Source: Gerris lacustris (taxonomy: Eukaryota > Arthropoda > Insecta > Hemiptera > Gerridae). From it: a stretch of 64,000 bases of DNA. The notes below the pieces were generated by a model. The model was not told the origin of the DNA. It worked only from the letters and a program-made list of their open reading frames with translations, and ran no database searches. The stretch spans positions 11,998,447 through 12,062,446 of the forward strand of contig OX578281.1 of NCBI GenBank assembly GCA_951217055.1, in the 5' to 3' direction. Shown piece by piece: positions 1-10,700 of the stretch. Each line of letters starts with the position of its first letter. Position 1 is the first letter of the stretch. The translations under genes and the position numbers were made by a program.

Positions 1-198
1 AATCGTATTTTGAATTTCATTAGAACACAGTGTATTTTATCAAATCTTTTAAGGACTCCTTCAGAAGGATTAAGGACCCAAAGTTAAGGGATATGAAGTG
101 AAGATCCAAGGCGGAATTCGGTATAGGATTAGGTCAGGTAAAACAATATTTTTCTCAACTTCTTAATGATAAACAATAATTTTCTGACTTTACTTAAT

Positions 199-332
199 AG
201 TACATTACGCGTCTAGTGCGGAAAGTAGCATTTTGCATGCGAGTGTGGAGTTTGCACCCGAGCGACAGCGAGGGTAGTAAAACCACACGAGCAATGCAAA
301 ATGCCGTTTTCGCACGAGTTGCGTACCGTACT
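199..332. repeat. Foldback element A, copy 1
   Basis: Imperfect terminal inverted repeats pair the left end (AGTACATTACGC) with the right end (GCGTACCGTACT) over about 40 bp. The centre is GC-rich and itself palindrome-like (CCGAGCGACAGCGAGGG). There is no ORF. It lies directly against MITE B, and the A+B pair recurs at 774-1346. I take it to be a non-autonomous foldback element; the superfamily is unknown. Confidence 0.6.
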
Positions 333-333
333 T

Positions 334-771
334 TATCTACGATTGTTAGATTTAAATAATAAATACAGAAAAAAATAAACTTGCTGTATGTAAGTTCGAA
401 TCTCTTCTCTTGATAAAGATGGCATTAATCTTGAGTTGTATTTTTTGCCGAATTAATTATTTCTGGAGGAGTATTATTTTCTACATTTTCGTCAAAGCCA
501 CTTGATTCATTCATTATTTTTCACGAAAAACTCGATATAAACAGTTACTTTAATAAAAGAATAGCAAATTAGTTTTGTTAAATGTAAACAAACTCGCTAA
601 TCGTGCGTAAAGCTGAAGAATTCCTCTTCTTTACCGCGCTAGCGTGGTAAAGAAGAGGAATTCTTCAGAACTTTGAGACGCGCATGCGCAATGAATACAA
701 GTACGTAAATAATCACTTTCTACGCATCTAAACAGAGATATAATGTTTATATTTCGTATCAATCGTAGATA
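334..771 (+). mobile_element. MITE-like element B, copy 1
   Basis: Short terminal inverted repeats, TATCTACGATTG at the left and CAATCGTAGATA at the right, bound a 438-bp non-coding unit. It contains a 56-bp near-perfect palindrome at 613-668 (23-bp arms). Two more copies occur at 909-1346 and 44248-44666, where the internal palindrome is degraded. It is non-autonomous and unclassified. Confidence 0.65.
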
Positions 772-773
772 AT

Positions 774-907
774 AGTACATTACGCATCTAGTGCGGAAAG
801 TAGCATTTTGCATGCGAGTGTGGAGTTTGCACCCGAGCGACAGCGAGGGTAGTACAACCACAAGAGCAAAGCAAAACGCAGTTTTCTCACCAGTTGCGTA
901 CCGTACT
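774..907. repeat. Foldback element A, copy 2
   Basis: Second copy of the 199-332 foldback, with the same ends and the same central CCGAGCGACAGCGAGGG. It sits immediately upstream of a second B copy, so the A+B composite is tandemly duplicated with a unit of about 575 bp. Confidence 0.6.
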
Positions 908-908
908 T

Positions 909-1346
909 TATCTACTATTGTTGGATTTTAATAATAAACATAGAAAAAAAAATGAATAAACTTCCTATATGTAAGTTCGAATTTCTCCTTTGATAAAGAT
1001 GACATTAATTCATTAATTGTATTTTGTGCCGAATTAATTATTTCGGGAGGAGTATTATTCTCCTCATTTTCGTCATAATGACATAAATCAATCATTGTTT
1101 TTCACTAAAAACTCGATATTATGAACAGTTACTTTAATGTAAACAAGCGGCAAATTAGTTTTGTTAAATTTAAACAAGCTCGCTAATCGTGCGTTTAAGT
1201 GAAGAATTCTTCTCTTTTACCGCACTTGGGTGAAAAAAATTGGAATTATGAAACGCGCATGCGCAGTGAATACAAGTACGTAAAGGATAATTTTCTAAGC
1301 ATTTAAACAGAGATACAATGTTTATATTTCGTATCAATTGCAGATA
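909..1346 (+). mobile_element. MITE-like element B, copy 2
   Basis: Diverged copy of the B element at 334-771, ending CAATTGCAGATA. The internal hairpin around 1200-1250 is no longer perfect, unlike copy 1. Confidence 0.6.
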
Positions 1347-1531
1347 AATTAATTATACTTTAAAACTAATATACTTTTTTTCTTTATTAGGTTTTACAAG
1401 GGCAGAGTTATTAAAATTGTAGTGGTAAATTGTGTGATATTGTTGTGGTACTTTCTTTTAACCTCTCTTGTCTGAATTATGAGATATATATGTGAGTCAA
1501 CTCAACAATCAATAGGCTGTCATTTTATGTA

Positions 1532-2097
1532 CAGGGTTATTACAAATGATGTTCATGATTGCAAGCGTTCATGGATGTAGTTTTATTTATCATACAAAGA
1601 AATAAAATGGATACATTTTAAGGAAAACTCAAAACGTTTTATCACAGGTACTCAGAATTATAAATGTTCGATATGGGACCCTTCCCCCCCCCCCCCCTGC
1701 TCCCAACCTGGTCTTCAACTTCATTGCTAACTGACGGTCTTCCAGTTGTTTCTTTTTATAAATGCAGCCATTTCTCTTAAAATTCAAGAACCACTTGCGA
1801 ATAGAGTGATTGCTAGGAGGATCTTCGTTAAATCTGATTCTAAAGTGACGTTGCACACTAATAACTGATTGGTTAATGTGATAATCCAACACAGAAAATA
1901 CATTCCTGTCTTCAAATTCAGCCATTAAACAAAACTGACAACAATTGACTTAACAAACAGCTGATACGTATACCCAAACGAATTTAAACAAAACTTTATG
2001 AGTTTTCATTCCAGTGGTACCAACCTAAGTGGTGTTAACATATTAATCCAGTAATATTTTGCAATCGAAATCAGGAATATAATTTGTAATAACCCTG
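1532..2097 (-). mobile_element. Internally deleted mariner-like (IS630/Tc1-mariner) element
   Basis: The element is bounded by 19-bp inverted repeats (1529-1547 and 2082-2100, core CAGGGTTATTACAAAT) and flanked on both sides by TA, the usual Tc1/mariner target duplication. At 566 bp it is far too short for a full transposase. It carries only an N-terminal DNA-binding reading frame on the minus strand (1629-1925), so it can be mobilised only in trans, if at all. Confidence 0.75.
1629..1925 (-). pseudogene. Transposase N-terminal HTH remnant (DUF4817-like)
   Basis: The 98-residue frame starts MAEFEDRNVFSVLDYHINQ and continues with a helix-turn-helix-like segment (SVQRHFRIRF...SIRKWFLNFKRNG). 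This resembles the DUF4817 head found on insect mariner/IS630-type transposases. The expected downstream DDE/DDD catalytic domain is missing. The C-terminal tail is read through a C14 homopolymer (1684-1697) that encodes a run of glycines, so it is not original coding sequence. Recognition is from motif memory, not from a search. It is a truncated relic inside TA-flanked inverted repeats. Confidence 0.6.
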
Positions 2098-2230
2098 TAC
2101 TTAGAATTTATTGGATATTAAGCTAAATATTTTGTCCAAGTCGATCCTAAAACAAAAAGGTAATATTATTTTATATTTCCTCCGCAAGATTTTGCAAACT
2201 TTTATATCTTTGAGTAGGGTTTGATTTTGT

Positions 2231-2719
2231 TTCTTTTATTTATATCCTATTAATTATGATAAAATAACATATTTTCCTTTTCAAAAAGGAAGGTTTTTCC
2301 TTGAAAAATTCAAATTGTGTGACATTGTTGTGCTATTTTGTTGCAAGATTGAGACTATCTTAGTAGTATTCTTCTTGTTTCTATGACACTTTGAGGATCA
2401 AGGCAATTATTTCTTACCCCAGTTTATGTAATTGGATAAATGATCAAAGTACAAGATTTTTGATATATTCTAGATTCTAGATGATTGTTGGAGTACAATT
2501 CCAATATTGGTAGTCGTTTTTCCTTGAATTTTTCAAGGAATAATTTCCTTGATCCTCAAAGTGTCATAGAAACGAGAAGAATACTACTAAGATAGTCTCA
2601 ATCTTGCAACAAAATAGCGCAACAATGTCACACAATTTGAATTTTTCAAGGAAAAACCTTCCTTTTTGTAAAGGAAAATATGTTATTTTATCATAATTAA
2701 TAGGATATAAATAAAAGAA
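2231..2719. repeat. Long inverted repeat (foldback), about 180-bp arms
   Basis: The left arm 2231-2411 and right arm 2541-2719 are reverse complements with only scattered mismatches, separated by about 130 bp. The arms contain no ORF. The structure is typical of a foldback DNA element or of a recent inverted duplication. Confidence 0.8.
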
Positions 2720-2739
2720 GAGAATACTCAAGATACAAT

Positions 2740-3770
2740 TGCTTAAAATTCCTTTGTCAGAGATACAATTTTTTTTAAAAAAATAAGTGAGCTTCTAATA
2801 AAAAACGTTTTGAAACAGCCCTAAGTAAAAGGGGTACGTATAATAATGTGCGTTAAATACGATTAAGTCCACTTAATTTTATACGTCGGGAAACAAGCAA
2901 AAACGAATAAGAGATAACGGATTATAATAGCAGAGGGTAATAGAGGAAGGGGGGGGGGGAGAGGGGATTTATCAGAGGGAGATATTGAATTTGGCCCCCC
3001 AGAGAAGCGGCCGTAATAAGACTTGCGGTTTTGCAAAACGATGAGCCCTCGGCCCCGTGATGAATAAATAAATGGGTAATTGGTCCGGTCCAGAACGGTG
3101 GGACGAGGAGAATTTGAATAATGCGATTAGTCCAATTTTCCTACTACCCCCACTCCACTACCGACTCCTCCCCCCTTCCACCTCCCCGAGGGTAAAATTT
3201 ATGTACAGTTTGCTTTGTCCGGTGGAAAGAGCGAGGAACGGATCAAACACTCTGACGTCACAGATTAAAATTACCACGTTCGTTCCTGTGACACACCTAG
3301 GGGGCTTTTGTTTACTATTGCTTTTGCAAGACTCGATTAATCAAGATTATGCAAACTTGGTAGGGGAAGGAAAAAAATAAATACTGTAAGAAATTTAGTT
3401 AAAGAATTAAAACTATTAGTATAATAACCAATTTGTTTGATTTTTTACTTTTTAACATTTGAATAAAATTTAAACATAATCTGTCAATATTTGTAATACA
3501 TAGATTGCTTCTAATATTGCATATGAAGCTAATTGCTTCAATGTTATTCTTCTCTTTCACTTATGCATGCATTGTTTTTATTTATTTATTTTATTTTTTT
3601 GCATTAAAACCTATATTTTTCAAAGTACTTATCCAAGGGCCAGAAATTCAGATGGTTTGTCGTAAGAAGCCCATCGATAGTCCCAGATTAATATCAACCC
3701 TCTGGGTACTTTAACTGTTGGTAAATTTCACTTATATTTAAGTAAAAAAATCAAAACTTTTTCACAGATC
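2740..3770. other. Unassigned sequence with G/C homopolymers
   Basis: No recognisable gene or repeat family is visible. A G tract near 2951-2961 is followed by a GC-richer block (about 2990-3330). A 102-codon open frame at 3072-3380 has no family resemblance and skewed composition, so I do not call it a gene. Confidence 0.4.
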
Positions 3771-3775
3771 ATATA

Positions 3776-4215
3776 CTACGTTCATACATCGTTTTGAAAA
3801 CGATCCGCTAGTTCAAAACGCTGTATGAACGGAGATCGACGGATCGTATTGGGTTAGATCCGCTCCACCAAAAATACGTGATCGGATCGGGGGATCGAAC
3901 AAGTCGTGGAGGGGATCGAGATATCAGGTTATTTTACTCTTTTAAGTTCTTCGTTTTCGTGAGCTTCCGTTTCCTTTTTTTTAAACTGCAAAAACGTTTT
4001 TAAACAAAAGTTAATACTATAAAGAACCTGTAAAAACTTTTAATAACTTGTAAATAAAATGTTAAAATTCGCGGTCATATTCGATAACAAGAAAGAAGGT
4101 TTTATTCGTGACGTCACCGTTATGAAATATGGAAAACAAACTTTGTTGTATGAACGCGAATCGTTTTGAAAACGAATTGGATCCGAAACGCTTTCAAAAC
4201 GATGTGTGAACGTAG
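3776..4215. mobile_element. TA-flanked MITE (440 bp)
   Basis: Terminal inverted repeats start CTACGTTCATACATCGTTTT and match the right end (CAAAACGATGTGTGAACGTAG) with few mismatches. TA occurs immediately outside both ends (3774-3775 and 4216-4217), consistent with Tc1/mariner-type insertion. The interior is rich in GATCG motifs (about 3780-3920) and has no ORF. Confidence 0.75.
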
Positions 4216-4326
4216 TAATAGTTAGTCAATTAGTATGTGCATAGAATCCTCACATCCTGTCTCATACTTTATTGATGTTATGATTTAAAAATTTTTTTTT
4301 TTGAAAATTTTTTAAAAACTTTTTTT

Positions 4327-4475
4327 GCTTCCGAGTTTAGCGAAGGTAAAGGAAGATATGTGATCTGAAGAATGAAATATGTTTTATGTCTACGATTTCA
4401 AAAATTCCATGACAGAACTCCATTTCTGACATCAGATAACATTTTTGGTCCCGTTTGAATCGGATTGGAAATTTT
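4327..4475 (-). repeat. D-family element fragment
   Basis: It matches the 3' end of the D repeat family (compare 54545-54690): the terminal hairpin related to CTTCCGTTACCTTCGG, then the segments resembling CATAGCTTCC, GAATTTTTGAAATCG and CTGATGTCTGAAA, all inverted. The 5' part and GTCY microsatellite are missing here. Confidence 0.6.
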
Positions 4476-4479
4476 GAAA

Positions 4480-6670
4480 TTGGAGACAAAAAAGTTTTCG
4501 TTTTCCAGATCGATAACATAGCTTCTGTTAGAATTCGGTAAGCTTGACCAAAATTAATAATTTAATTTACTAAATGAAACGATTATTAACATTATTTAAT
4601 GAAATAAAAATTAATGGTGCAAGTTTTTCCTTAGTACAAAGCTTTTTTGTCTATAATTCACTCTTGATAGCTAATAAAAAAATCATTTATAATAGTTCAC
4701 TAATATAAACTTTTCCAAGAAAGAATATTTTTAGAGTAAATATATTATAACTATACTATCCCATCCATAGCAATAGAATAAGAGTGTTGCTTCCTTAGAG
4801 ATAACACAAACTACTCTCATATTTTATGGGATCGAGTGATCCTGAATATAATATTAAATAAAAATAAACTTGGTTTAAACTTGACCATATTATAGAAAAA
4901 TCCATTGTAATTTCATCAAATAAATAAAAACTTACGATTGATTTAAAAGTATGGGAATTAGTATCCCCCGTGAAGAGGCCTCTTGGACATTTCAAGTCGA
5001 AATCTACGATAGTGGAACTATTAAATTAAGTTTACGATAGTATAACTATTAATTTTACATGCTTATTTATTGCAAGTCTAAACTAATGTGTTACTGCCGT
5101 AGCAAACAAATAAATTTGTGCTAAAAGACCTTCTATAGACCAATAATGGTGAAGAAGTACTTCTGTCTGTTCATCTGATCTTAGGATAAATCTCTGAAAA
5201 TAAGGGAAATATCCTTGCAGTCGAGTACTTTTCCATTAACTCCTAGGCTGGAAACGATTTATATGTAAGGATAAATGATTCGTACAAAATAACTTGAAAT
5301 TTTATAATAACAACTCGAAAGAAATTATTTGTTTCGTCCAGTGGTGATCAGTACCACATTTTGTATTTAGCTTAGTGTCTATCATTGTTTTTCTGATACT
5401 GAAGATGGTCAGTAATGGTGCTAAGCCGGCGCAGTAAAATATACTGAATTAGCGGTTGTTATTTCTACTACGGTCAGCTCTGTGAATGATAATTTATCAG
5501 TTATTATCAATTTTAGTTGTAATTTACAAATTATTCCACAAAATACGTTTCATTTTCTTGGCAATTAATTATTCGTTTAGAAATGATAAAACGATAGCTG
5601 TCTAATTGAAAAGCAGCGAATCTCAATCCGAGGGTAAGGAGAAATTCGGTAAATAATGAGGGAGCGCCGGGGCGGAACGTCCGGTCCAATAAATCCCTTG
5701 GATCCAAAGGGTCCAGGTGAATATAAACCGACACGAGGGGTAAAATGCAAAGTGGTGGGGGTGTAGGGCCGAGCCGGGGTCGTAGAGGTGAGAAACTGCC
5801 CTTAGGACGAGAGATTTATACAGGAATTCCTAGCCGTGCGGAGGCGGGAAGGGAGGTTGTGAAGGTAAAAGGGTGCCATATTGATTAGGGAATAGCACCG
5901 TGGCGGGGACGGCTCGCTGTAATGAGGCCGAGAGGGGCCCTTTTGTGTGTGAAAGGGCTGATTAGGCTCCGGGTAGGGGAGGCCTGGGGGCGGTACAAAC
6001 GACCTGAGCAATACTACCTGTTCACTACACTTGCAGCCTGGAGGCGGTGAGATGCTTCGCAATTACCCTCGTCATTCATTTAAATACGGTCGAGAGGTAA
6101 GAAGATCTACTACTCGAGGTAAGCCGCAATCTATCTCCGGTAAGATCCCTTACGGACTGCAAATAAAACCTGGTCCTTCCGACCTAGCAGATCAACCACA
6201 ACCAGGTCTAACCATGAAATTACAACCACTCGAGCCATCAAAGCCGTATCCACATTCAAAACTCCGACTTATTCACTTTTCAAAAGATCGCCCTAAGCTT
6301 AAACGATTTTACCTCTAAACCGAGCTTTTTTTCAGAAAAAAGAAAAAGCACCCTCGAAGATTCAAAATGATAATACATCAGTAAAGAATCTATTGTGGTA
6401 TTTAAATTGAATAAATCTCCTTTGATATAGCCGTCATAGAACGCCAATTTAATTCACGTTTCTTCTCTGCTTTTACATTATAAATAGAAAATATTTCTGC
6501 TAAAAATATTAAACATTCTTCTTATTACGAGCAACAATTAAACACTCTTTGGTAATAACAGTGTTTGTACCCCCAAAGGCATACACTAGTATCGCGTTAT
6601 AGTATCACATGCAATTAAATATTGCATGTTTTATTGTTATTTTTGCTCGTATGCGTATTTGTTTATTTCA
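4480..6670. other. Unassigned; GC-rich island at 5630-6060
   Basis: Mostly low-complexity AT-rich sequence. The stretch 5630-6060 is markedly GC-richer than its surroundings, with purine-rich GGGGCGG- and GGCGGGAAGGG-type strings. Open frames here (for example 6031-6318) show no recognisable protein. It could be a conserved non-coding block or a promoter region; the sequence alone does not decide. Confidence 0.35.
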
Positions 6671-6677
6671 AATAGTA

Positions 6678-6985
6678 CTAGACATCGCGCGGCTCTATCA
6701 TTGAAGCGAGCGTAATGCAATAAATATTACAGTTAATCATGTTGTTGATATTTAAAGAATATGTTTGTTATAGAGAACCGTGAAGTGGGGGAGAAGGGTT
6801 TATCTGCTATTTCCTTAACTGCTGCCTTAAATGTATCACTTTCCTAAACAAAACTTCTACATGTATCGATTTGAAATTTAACATGCCTGTTTTAATTACG
6901 CTTAACAAGATGTATACGAAGTTTTAATAAAATCGTTACGTTTGAACGTAAGATATCAGTAAAAACGTTGTTTTCTCTTTTGATT
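6678..6985 (-). mobile_element. C-family Helentron-like element, truncated
   Basis: It begins (as the reversed 3' end) with CTAGACATCGCGCGGCTC and the subterminal TTGAAGCGAGCG, matching the ends of the C copies at 12288, 18899 and 21683. Similarity fades after about 6985 (the segment CGTAAGATATCAG...). The terminal CTAG is followed by T on its own strand, as in the other copies. Confidence 0.6.
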
Positions 6986-7276
6986 TGTGTTAAGAAAACT
7001 ATATATAAATATATATTTTCTTTGGATCTATTAAGGGTTAAATAAAATTTGCTTATTCCTCCTTTACTTTTCTTCCAGAACAAAAAGCTATATTTCGCCC
7101 TATCTAAAGGCTTCTTCAGGCTGGTAATAATTCCTATAACATTGTCTTATTTAGAATAAAAACACTATTTTTGTCAGTTAAAGAAACTTCGTCATTAAAC
7201 ACACATGAAAAGCATAATGTAAATATATTGTAAATGAGTTGTATGAAATAACTTAAAATGCAAACAAACAATGGTA

Positions 7277-7427
7277 ATAGTGCGGCTATGGTATTATACA
7301 TATATCAATTATATGTAAAATATACTTACTTATATTAAATTATGCCTAGAATTGCAAGCTTTGCATGCTTGCAATTCTAGGCATAATTTAATATAAGTAA
7401 GTATATTTTACATATAATTGATATATG
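7277..7427. repeat. Perfect palindrome interrupted by the BEL element (left part)
   Basis: Bases 7277-7359 form one arm of a hairpin with a 7-bp loop (7360-7366). The other arm is 7367-7427 plus 11599-11620. Removing the LTR element and one copy of its duplication restores an 83-bp stem with no mismatch that I can see. It resembles a foldback MITE. The arms end near TAGTGCGGC. Confidence 0.85.
7423..7427. repeat. Target-site duplication (ATATG), left
   Basis: ATATG immediately precedes the left LTR and recurs at 11594-11598 immediately after the right LTR. Five base pairs is typical of BEL/Pao integration. Confidence 0.85.
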
Positions 7428-7677
7428 TGTCGCTGCATCGCTGCAGCGAAATCACGAGTCCACAAATTTTTACTGAAATCACTTTTATTTCACCTTTTTT
7501 AACAATATAACAAGCTCTTTTGGTTTCTTAAAAAGATTCATTTAAAAAAAAGATTACTTAGAAAGATTACGTAAAAAAATAATTTAGACTCACAGAAAAC
7601 GTCAAAATTAAACAAGCATAATGCAAAGCAATAAAACAAAACAAAAATAAAAAATTATTTAACCGCGGGCAGCGACA
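7428..7677 (-). mobile_element. BEL/Pao LTR (3' LTR, 250 bp)
   Basis: It starts TGTCGCTGC and ends GCAGCGACA, a 9-bp inverted terminus with canonical TG...CA. By eye it is identical over all 250 bp to 11344-11593. The gag-pol frame runs on the minus strand, so this is the 3' LTR. Confidence 0.9.
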
Positions 7678-7706
7678 TGGCTCCTCAAATTGGCCCTGTG
7701 CCAATT

Positions 7707-10700
7707 TCATTCATGGCTCTTCGGCGGGGCCAGACCCTGGTTGGCGAGGTAGTAGTAACACCAGAATGTACGGGCCGATCCAGTTGTTTCTGGTCTCCAA
7801 ACTTTAAGACGCACCTTTCTTCTGCGAATTCTCGCCTTTCCAAAGAGAAAATTGCAGTCGATTTTACTTTGTTCATTTATAAATCTAATATATGTCCAAT
7901 ATAAAACATGTCCATACCCATTGGAAAAAACATTGTAGAAGTGGTGCAGCTGGACTTTTATAATTTTGCCTCTTTTGGGTTTGAAGCAGCGTGAAATCTG
8001 AAGGGTATTTTCGTTAAGCCATTTTAACTTTATCATCCACTGTTCCCACTTAGGTTTAATGTCATCTGACAGCCCTAAGTCCCAGTCGTATGGAATCTTG
8101 TTGCACGACAAGTTCCTTTTACATACCTCTTGAAGGATAAACTTTCCTGGAATCACGGATGGTGCTAAGAAGCCTAGCGGGTCGTAGGCGAAGCATAAGG
8201 TGGAAAGGACGCCCTTTCTTGTCGTGGGTTTTTCTTGTACGATTGCTCTAAATTCAAAATTATCAAACCGAACGCACCAAGTTATCCCTAAAGCTCTTTC
8301 TATTAGAAGTTTGCTCAGGAGATCGAAATCTTTTAAACTCTCAACTCGATCCTCAGGGGTAATCGACATTAGTGCCTCTGGACTACTTGAAATCACTTTG
8401 TGGAACCTGAAACCCCCCAATGAGCTGAGCTTTGTTACTTCTTGAATAGTTTTCACGACATCTTGTACTTTGGACAAAGTTCTATAGTCGGCTCTATACG
8501 GTGGGTTGCTGAGTTTTCTTTTAAGTGAATCCAAACGAGATTCCTCTACTCCGATATTTGGGAGATTTAAGTTGTCTGTTTTAAAAGGTAGGGGCATCTG
8601 ATAATGATCGGTGGAATGATCTGTTCGGTGGACTAAGCCTTGTTCGATTTTATTAAGAAAGGCCTTGTCGCTTTGCGACTTACCTAATTGAAAATTATTA
8701 GCTTCGAACGTTGGAACCGGTTGTAACAAGTTTTCTATTTCCTTTATGCTTATATTTTGTGAAGCTAAACTACTTCTATCGGGATGGGCTACCAATTTCG
8801 GTCCAATAATTCCCCGACCTAGTTCCGATCTTACGCCGTAGGGTTCCGATCCCTGGCCTCTAATTACCTCTAGGGGGCATAGTGCCTTAGGGCAATTATT
8901 CCCGATCAAAATTTTAACTTCGACTTTACTCATAAGTGGGTGAAGTTTTTCTTTTAAGCAACGAAGATGAGGATGGACTTCCGCAAGAGTTGGTGTAGGG
9001 ATTTCATTAGATGATGCTGGAATTACTTCCCTAGTATACGTTTGATTAGGTAACTCAATGTTGGAGGAACCATCGAAACTCGTTACGATTAATTCCGGTA
9101 CTCTAAAGGTGTTAATTGAACTTCTTTGATGTATTGTCCGCAAATCTAACTTGGTACTGACGCCAATTATATTTAACTCTGTTCTTAAGCTCTCTGTTAT
9201 AAAGCAGGCATCACTTCCGTCGTCTAATATCGTGTATGTTATTACTTTCAAGTCGGGGTTAGATTTGTGATGGACTAGTACTGGAATAATAAACGCGGTA
9301 GTGCCCCTCAAATCGATTTTATCCTCTACGTTTGCGATTCTAATTGATGCTTTATTATCATCCTCATTTTTTCCTTTACAAGTATTATCCCATTGAGGTC
9401 GATGTAAACATGTAGGGTGTCGCTTACCACATCCCTTTATTTTGCATTGCGATCTATTTTTACACCCTTTAGCAATATGTGAGGGTTTTAAACATGAAAA
9501 ACATAATTTAAACTTTTCAATCAATTGTTTTTTATTATCCCAATCTTGTTTGGCGAAATTTTGACAATCATCTAAACTATGTTTTGATTGACAGAACCAA
9601 CAATCAACTTCGCGTTCGCCAGCCGAACTCGGTGACAAGGTTTCGTTCCTCAATTTACTGTTAATGAAATGTTTTGAATTGCTGTCTGCTTTGACAGGTT
9701 GCGTCAGTTCCGATTCTGACGTCGCGCGAAGCGCTTTGGTTACGTATGCCTTTCCTGGCGTTGACGGATGAGACGTAATACGGTTCTGATAACCTGGTTC
9801 TACTGAACTATACACAGGGTGATTATAGTTCCTAACTATTTCGGTTACGAAAGTAGCCAAATCACCGATAGTTTCGTTACCATCTTTATTTTTTATTTTA
9901 GAGACCCACTTAGGTCTGACTGTTATAGGCAATCTACCCACAACCTTTTTCAAACATAGTTTGGAGCTGACTTCTGTGTAACTTGGCCCTTTAAGGACCT
10001 TGCTAGCTGTCGTTATCAAGTCCGAGAATTCACGAAGAGCTTCTCCATCTCTAAACGTTAAATGAGGCCCCTCAGTCAACCTCTTTATCCAAGCTTCGGT
10101 AACCGCTACGCGGTTCCCGAACCTCTCTTCTATGCGTTCCATTGTTTCCTTAAAAGATAAACAGGGGTTATTTTTGAGAAATTTAAGGGCATCTCCCTTC
10201 AGAAATTTAGTAAGGAACATTTTTTTTACGTCTTCGGGAAGAATACCGTCTTCGAGGTGGGTACGAACTTCCTCTCGAAAGGTAGGAAAATCTAAACTAT
10301 TGCCGGAAAATTGGAGAGGTTCGAAAGAGTTTAAGACTTGCATTTTCGATAACAATAGAAGGTGCTCGGGTGGTTTAACATCTGTAAATTTGAGGGGTTG
10401 CGTCTTACTTTGGTCTATATCAACATGATCTAGGGACTTAGCTTGGGGTTGGCCTCGACTAGTAGGCACCTTTTCACTAGGTACGGGCGATGCGGATACG
10501 AATTCCGAATCACTTTTGTTACTTGGAGCTCTACGTGACTCTTTTAGAACTTGTTTTACATCTTTAATATCTTTAGGAGAGAGCTCTTTATTTTTTAGCC
10601 CTTCCGCTATAATCCTACTCATAGCTAACTGAGCCTCATATTCAAGGCCTTTTTCTTCTAATTGCCTCTCAAATTCGCGGCGCTGCTCAGCTAGCTTTGC

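Noticed and set aside
3072..3380. 102-codon plus-strand ORF
   Set aside because: No recognisable domain; proline/leucine bias follows local C-rich composition; no splice, promoter or homology argument.
6031..6318. 95-codon ORF overlapping an 86-codon minus ORF
   Set aside because: Both lie in a GC-rich stretch where stops are rare; neither resembles a known protein.
7685..7904. Short ORFs on both strands inside the BEL element
   Set aside because: Shadows of the long minus-strand polyprotein frame and of its original continuation.
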